From: Rhodospirillales bacterium RIFCSPLOWO2_12_FULL_67_15
GTDB taxonomy: Bacteria; Pseudomonadota; Alphaproteobacteria; Rhodospirillales; 2-12-FULL-67-15
DNA length: 9,202 nt
Direction: 5' to 3'
Assembly (NCBI GenBank): GCA_001830475.1
Contig: MIAC01000279.1
Span: forward strand, 1,405-10,606
Shown: positions 6,200 through 9,202 of the stretch, piece after piece
Layout of the letters: each line of letters opens with the position of its first letter
Numbering within the stretch: the first letter of the stretch is position 1
Position numbers and translations under genes: made by a program
Notes under the pieces: model-generated
Databases searched by the model: none
What the model was told of the DNA's origin: nothing
Seen by the model: the letters and a program-made list of their open reading frames with translations, nothing else

Positions 6200-6664
6200 T
6201 CAGGCAGCAATCGGCTTGGCCAGCACGTTCAACGCCGCATTGGCGCGGGCGACGACGGGGGCCGACACGTCCTCGGCGAGCTTGGTCGTGAGGTCGGAGA
6301 GCGCGCGGCCCTTGCTCGCGAATTTCGCGTACGAAGCCTGGCTGAGTTCGCTCTGGGCCGCGATCAATTCCGGGGTGCTCCGGCAGGCGGTGAGGCGGCG
6401 CAGCGCCGCGACGCCGTCATTGACGGTTTCCTGCGCCAGCGCGAACCAAACCTGGTTGATCTCCTGCGTCCCGGCCATCAGCGCGCCGCCCGCCTGGGCG
6501 GTGGCGTCCAGGTTTGCCCGGCCAAAAGCAAAGGCGTTCTCGAAAGCCTTGGTCATGGCGGCGGCGCCGAAAACGCTTTCCATCGCGTCCTTGGCCGCGC
6601 TGAAGGTGGATTCGATCATTTCCGGGTTTTTGGGAGCGGATGTCTTGCGCACAGGAGCATTCAT
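6200..6664 (-). CDS. Phasin family protein (polyhydroxyalkanoate granule-associated)
   Basis: Phasins coat intracellular polyhydroxyalkanoate granules and affect their number and size. The 154-residue product is almost wholly helical and alanine-rich, with no signal peptide and a single cysteine (Cys94). The stretch from GTQEINQVWFALAQETVNDG (about 65-84) through LTACRSTPELIAAQSELSQA (91-110) to KLAEDVSAPVVARANAAL (128-145) is typical of the Phasin_2 family. The start at 6664 (MNAPVRKT) is chosen because GAGGA lies at a proper distance before it and the predicted promoter and operator are upstream. An earlier in-frame Met at 6763 would put the coding region across the promoter and is rejected. 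It has its own terminator. The upstream CTGC-N3-GCAG site indicates control by a PhaR-type repressor. No synthase gene is in the window. Confidence 0.9.
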   Translation of the reverse strand: MNAPVRKTSAPKNPEMIESTFSAAKDAMESVFGAAAMTKAFENAFAFGRANLDATAQAGGALMAGTQEINQVWFALAQETVNDGVAALRRLTACRSTPELIAAQSELSQASYAKFASKGRALSDLTTKLAEDVSAPVVARANAALNVLAKPIAA

Positions 6665-6703
6665 GGTGTTTCGGTCCTCGGGTTGAGCGGTTCGATTGAT
6701 TTC

Positions 6704-6720
6704 ATGCTGCAAAGCAGCAT
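6704..6720 (-). promoter_or_regulatory. Candidate PhaR operator (CTGC-N3-GCAG)
   Basis: A perfect 7-bp inverted repeat, ATGCTGC (6704-6710) and GCAGCAT (6714-6720) with an AAA spacer, contains CTGC-N3-GCAG. This matches the site reported for the polyhydroxyalkanoate-responsive repressor PhaR of Paracoccus (CTGC-N3-4-GCAG). It sits just after the predicted transcription start, where a bound repressor would block the polymerase. The phasin gene downstream is the classical PhaR target. Confidence 0.7.
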
Positions 6721-6730
6721 CATGACGAAA

Positions 6731-6759
6731 TGTATAGGGGAAAAAAGGCGTGTTGTCAA
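6731..6759 (-). promoter_or_regulatory. Promoter of the phasin gene
   Basis: On the minus strand a perfect -35 hexamer TTGACA (6754-6759) and a -10 hexamer TATACA (6731-6736) are separated by 17 nt, the ideal sigma-70 spacing. Transcription would start near 6724, giving a leader of about 60 nt that contains the inverted repeat at 6704-6720. The upstream AT-rich DNA may act as an UP element. Confidence 0.75.
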
Positions 6760-7036
6760 CCAATATTTGTGCGATGCATCAAATAATGTTTTAAAGTTAT
6801 CATATTGAAAATAAATTATAAAATTTATACGTAACAAAATTGTTGTTAGTTAACTCGCAGTCGCACATCAGGTCCTCGGCGCCGTTCCCATCCGCACCGG
6901 CAAAGCGGCGGTTTTTAACCCTTTATTCGACAAAAGCTTTTAAACCAGTCGGAAGCCGAGGGTTCCTGCGCTTGTGGGGGCGGGAGGATTTGGGCTCTAA
7001 TCCTGGGGCTCCGGCCGTCGCGCCCGAGCAACGCCG

Positions 7037-8380
7037 ATGACGGGGAACGACAAAAACAAGGGCCGCTCCAGACAACCGATGCCTTTCGCTCCTGACCGGC
7101 CGTCGCGAAGAACCGCCAAGACCCGTGCCTTTGGCGCGGTCTTGACCGCGATTTTCGCGCTCGGGTTCGCCCCCGCGCTCCGCGCCGAGGTGCCGTTCGC
7201 CCAGATGGTGGTGGACGCGAACACGGGCCGCGTCTTGCACGCGGCCAATCCCGACGGGCAGGCGCACCCCGCCTCGCTCGCCAAGATCATGACCCTCTAT
7301 CTCGTCTTCGAGGCGATGGACAAGGGCCAGCTTTCGCCCTACGAGCGCATCCGGGTTTCCAAGACCGCCGCCGCCCAGTCGCCGTCCAAGCTCAACGTTG
7401 CCGCCGGCAATGCCGTTCTCGTGCGCGACGCCGTGCTCGCCGTCGTCGCCAAGTCCGCCAACGACATGGCGGTGGCGCTGGCCGAACGCGTCGCCGGCAG
7501 CGAAGCCGATTTCGCCCGGGCGATGACCGACAAGGCGCACGCGCTGGGCATGGCCCGCACCGTCTTCCGCAACGCCTCGGGCCTGCCGCACCCGGCCCAG
7601 GTGACCACCGCGCGCGACATGATGGCGCTGGCGCGCGCCCTCATCCGCGATTTTCCCCATCATTATACCGTCTTCGCCACGCCGGAGTTCGCCCATGCCG
7701 GCGTCACCTACCGCAACCACAACCAGTTGCTCGGGGATTACGCTGGCGCCGACGGAATCAAGACCGGCTACATCCGCGCTTCGGGCTACAACCTCGTCGC
7801 CTCGGCCGTGCGCGACAAGCGCCGCGTGATCGGGGTGGTCATGGGCGACCGTTCGCCCGCGACCCGCAACGCGCGGATGGCCGAGTTGCTGGACCGCGGC
7901 TTCGAAACCTTGGCCGGCGTCCGCGTCGCCGCCTTCCCCGCGGCGCCGGAGCGTATCCGCACCTCCGTCGCGCAAGCCGCGCCGGATTCCGCCAAGACGA
8001 TCGTCCGGACCAAGCCCGCCGCGGTCGCGGTCCGCCAAACCCCTCGCTCCGCGCCGGCGCGGGCCCGTTCCCGTCCCCCGACCGAGACGGCCCAGGCTTC
8101 GGGCGGACAATGGTTGATCCAGGTCGGCGCTTTCCACCGCTACGCGCTCGCCGAACAGGCGGCGCAGAACGCGGCCAAGCTCGCGCCCGGGACGCTCGTC
8201 AACGGCGAGATCAAGATCGTCCCGACCAGTCCGAAAAAGGGCAAACCGATTTACCGCGCCCGCATCGCCGGGCTCTCCAAGACGGAGGCGGCGAAAGCCT
8301 GCGCCGCGCTCCAGGCCAAGAACATCGCCTGCATCCGCGCCCCCGACGGCGACAGCCCGCAATTCGCCAGCGCGTCCTGA
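7037..8380 (+). CDS. D-alanyl-D-alanine carboxypeptidase (peptidase S11) with C-terminal SPOR domain
   Basis: This is a periplasmic penicillin-binding protein that removes the terminal D-Ala from peptidoglycan stem peptides and so limits cross-linking. All three active-site motifs are present: SxxK as S80-L-A-K83, SxN as S140-A-N142 and KTG at 242-244. The basic N-terminus (1-30), hydrophobic segment (about 31-48) and ALRA-E junction near 50 form a signal peptide. After the catalytic domain (about 52-300) comes a Pro/Ala/Arg-rich linker (about 301-356), then a SPOR domain (WLIQVGAF at 359-366 to about 436), which binds denuded glycan strands at division sites. This replaces the usual PBP5-type membrane anchor. 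The start is ATG at 7037, with only a weak GAG 8 nt upstream; Met15 is an alternative that would shorten the signal peptide's basic region. Its stop lies 9 nt from that of the convergent gene. Confidence 0.93.
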   Translation: MTGNDKNKGRSRQPMPFAPDRPSRRTAKTRAFGAVLTAIFALGFAPALRAEVPFAQMVVDANTGRVLHAANPDGQAHPASLAKIMTLYLVFEAMDKGQLSPYERIRVSKTAAAQSPSKLNVAAGNAVLVRDAVLAVVAKSANDMAVALAERVAGSEADFARAMTDKAHALGMARTVFRNASGLPHPAQVTTARDMMALARALIRDFPHHYTVFATPEFAHAGVTYRNHNQLLGDYAGADGIKTGYIRASGYNLVASAVRDKRRVIGVVMGDRSPATRNARMAELLDRGFETLAGVRVAAFPAAPERIRTSVAQAAPDSAKTIVRTKPAAVAVRQTPRSAPARARSRPPTETAQASGGQWLIQVGAFHRYALAEQAAQNAAKLAPGTLVNGEIKIVPTSPKKGKPIYRARIAGLSKTEAAKACAALQAKNIACIRAPDGDSPQFASAS

Positions 8381-8389
8381 ACAAACCGA

Positions 8390-8809
8390 TTAGGGCGAAT
8401 TTTCCGCCGCCAGCGCGCGCATCAGGCGGCGCTTGTGGCGCCGGCGCCAAGTCTCGAAATCCCACGCCTTGCCGGAAGAGCGGCCCGGACGCGCGGGGAT
8501 GAAGACGAAAGCTTCGTCGCGACCGTCCGCCGTCGTCACCGGCCTTTTCATCAGCATGTAGCCCTGGCCTTCGTAGCGGACGAGACGGCGCGCCGCCGCC
8601 GGACCGATCCCCCGCACCAGGATTCCTTCGACCCCCTCGACCGCGCCCGAGTCCGCGACGATGATGGGAAAAACGCCGCTCGACGCGCCCATGCGCTCGT
8701 ATCCGGGCAGACGCGCCGGAACCAGACGGGAGGGCGCGATCCGCTCGCCCGCCACGGCGGAGAGAACATCCGCATCCATCAGCGAGCCGTAAAAGAAATA
8801 ATCCGCCAT
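8390..8809 (-). CDS. AIG2-like / gamma-glutamylcyclotransferase-fold protein
   Basis: This 139-residue protein has the gamma-glutamylcyclotransferase (AIG2/BtrG) fold. The substrate loop FFYGSLMD is at 5-12, and the conserved glutamate thought to act as the acid/base is Glu80 in RRLVRYEGQGYM. Enzymes of this fold release 5-oxoproline from gamma-glutamyl amines or peptides; the substrate here is unknown. The start at MADYFFYG is fixed by the need to keep the YGSL loop near the N-terminus. Longer in-frame starts would enter the upstream gene. The upstream stop is only 11 nt away and provides TGAGG at 9 nt from the ATG; a second GGAGGG directly abuts the ATG. It is probably cotranscribed with the nicotinamidase gene. 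The C-terminus is basic (RRRHKRRLMR). Confidence 0.85.
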   Translation of the reverse strand: MADYFFYGSLMDADVLSAVAGERIAPSRLVPARLPGYERMGASSGVFPIIVADSGAVEGVEGILVRGIGPAAARRLVRYEGQGYMLMKRPVTTADGRDEAFVFIPARPGRSSGKAWDFETWRRRHKRRLMRALAAENSP

Positions 8810-8820
8810 CCCTCCGCGCC

Positions 8821-9202
8821 TCAGGCCAAGCGATCGGCGACGAGCGCGCCGCGCGAAGCCATGAAGTAGAGCCCCATGTGATGGGCCTCGGCGCGCGGAT
8901 GCGCCGCCGTCGCCGGCAGGCCGAGAGCCGACGCCGCCTCGCGCGGCAGGTCGTAGGTCGCGCACGCCGGCTCATAGACCACGATGTCGCGCAAGCCGGG
9001 CGCGAGGCCGTGGTTGCGGGCCGAAAGCATGGTCAGCACGAAATCCATGACGCAAATGTCGGTGCAGATGCCGACCACCAGCAGCGCCGCCAGGCGGCGG
9101 TCGGCGATCCAGCGGGTCATCCGGTTGGCGCCGCTCGCGGGTTCGATCGCGCCGATAAAGCCGTTGATGCAGTCCTTGCGGATCAGCGTCGCCTGCGGGC
9201 AC
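8821..9202 (-). CDS. Nicotinamidase-like cysteine hydrolase, isochorismatase family (5' partial)
   Basis: This enzyme probably hydrolyses nicotinamide to nicotinate in NAD salvage. The frame is open to the window edge at 9202, so only the last 126 residues, about half the protein, are seen. The catalytic Lys is in IRKDCINGF (residue 9 of the fragment), and the catalytic Cys is the second one in VGICTDICVMDF (residue 50). LSARNHG, VVYEPACATYDLP, the AHP motif and HHMGLYFMASRGA strongly recall the plant NIC1 nicotinamidase group rather than E. coli PncA. The nucleophile Asp and metal ligands would lie outside the window. An internal Met at 9120 is not the start, since conserved sequence including the catalytic Lys continues upstream of it. 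It overlaps no gene and is 11 nt before the AIG2-like gene. Confidence 0.85.
   Translation of the reverse strand, partial: CPQATLIRKDCINGFIGAIEPASGANRMTRWIADRRLAALLVVGICTDICVMDFVLTMLSARNHGLAPGLRDIVVYEPACATYDLPREAASALGLPATAAHPRAEAHHMGLYFMASRGALVADRLA

Larger units (their letters stand above)
6665..7036. other. Divergent intergenic region between phasin and carboxypeptidase genes
   Basis: These 372 nt separate two divergent genes. The phasin-side third holds its promoter and operator. The middle, 6761-6850, has only 18 G/C in 90 bases and contains small inverted repeats: ATAAATT/AATTTAT at 6811-6828 with a 4-nt loop, and TAACAA/TTGTTA at 6832-6848. The right part (6851-7036) is of normal composition and shows no gene. 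A weak plus-strand promoter candidate is TTAACC (6915-6920) with TTTAAA (6939-6944), 18 nt apart, each matching consensus at four of six positions. It overlaps an AAAAGCTTTT palindrome at 6932-6941. I see no tRNA or small RNA that I can support. Confidence 0.6.

Noticed and set aside
6665..6763. A 33-residue N-terminal extension of the phasin
   Set aside because: It would place the predicted -35/-10 boxes and operator inside the coding region; the start at 6664 has a good ribosome binding site.
6950..7036. A tRNA-like stretch with G-rich and CTCTAATCCTGG-like sequence
   Set aside because: I could not form an acceptor stem, D-arm and T-arm with conserved bases; no cloverleaf is supported.
6840..7040. 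A 66-codon plus-strand frame before the carboxypeptidase gene
   Set aside because: There is no ribosome binding site or recognisable motif, and it starts in the AT-rich island; more likely intergenic DNA.
6923..8362. A 479-codon minus-strand frame opposite the carboxypeptidase gene
   Set aside because: It is an antisense shadow; the plus strand carries the complete SxxK, SxN, KTG and SPOR motifs.
1..9202. CRISPR array, insertion sequence, integrase or rRNA
   Set aside because: I found no regularly spaced repeats, transposase or recombinase motifs, or rRNA segments on either strand.

Overview
The window is high-GC DNA (sampled lines of clpA and of the CoA-transferase gene reach about 75% G+C). 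Its gene content points to an alphaproteobacterium, most likely of the Rhodospirillales type: a phasin, clpS-clpA, and a D-Ala-D-Ala carboxypeptidase ending in a SPOR domain lie next to each other. The taxonomic call is inference from gene content and base composition; there is no rRNA here.

Layout. (1) 1-958, plus strand: the last codons of an unrecognised gene, a small 83-residue protein of unknown function, and an exported protein built from two copies of a four-cysteine unit. Their close spacing (TGATG overlap, then 7 nt) suggests one operon. (2) 964-3177, minus strand: a CaiB/BaiF CoA-transferase of the alpha-methylacyl-CoA racemase-like kind, preceded by a type II toxin-antitoxin module (MbcA/ParS/Xre-type antitoxin, then RES-domain toxin). 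The toxin stop and the CoA-transferase start share a base (TAATG). The module is about 50-55% G+C where counted, so it looks acquired. A perfect 10-bp inverted repeat enclosing a -10-like element lies upstream of the antitoxin and is the likely autoregulatory operator. (3) 3322-6026, minus strand: clpS and clpA, the N-end-rule adaptor and its AAA+ unfoldase, 5 nt apart, with a TATAAT box and a perfect palindrome directly before clpS. (4) 6134-6759, minus strand: a phasin gene with its own strong terminator, a TTGACA-17-TATACA promoter and a CTGC-N3-GCAG operator that matches the published PhaR site. (5) 6761-6850: a very AT-rich intergenic island. (6) 7037-8380, plus strand: D-Ala-D-Ala carboxypeptidase with SPOR domain. 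(7) 8390-9202, minus strand: an AIG2-like gamma-glutamylcyclotransferase-fold protein and the 3' half of a plant-NIC1-like nicotinamidase, probably one operon.

How the parts relate. clpSA supplies regulated proteolysis, and the antitoxin just downstream is the kind of protein that such proteases usually turn over. The RES family contains NAD+-consuming toxins, and the window's other end carries an NAD-salvage enzyme; the link is thematic only. The phasin gene belongs to polyhydroxyalkanoate granule biology and appears to be under PhaR-type control. Most genes are ordinary core genes. The least explained items are the duplicated four-Cys exported protein, the toxin/CoA-transferase coupling, the operator that wraps a -10 box, and the palindrome over the clpS ribosome binding site.
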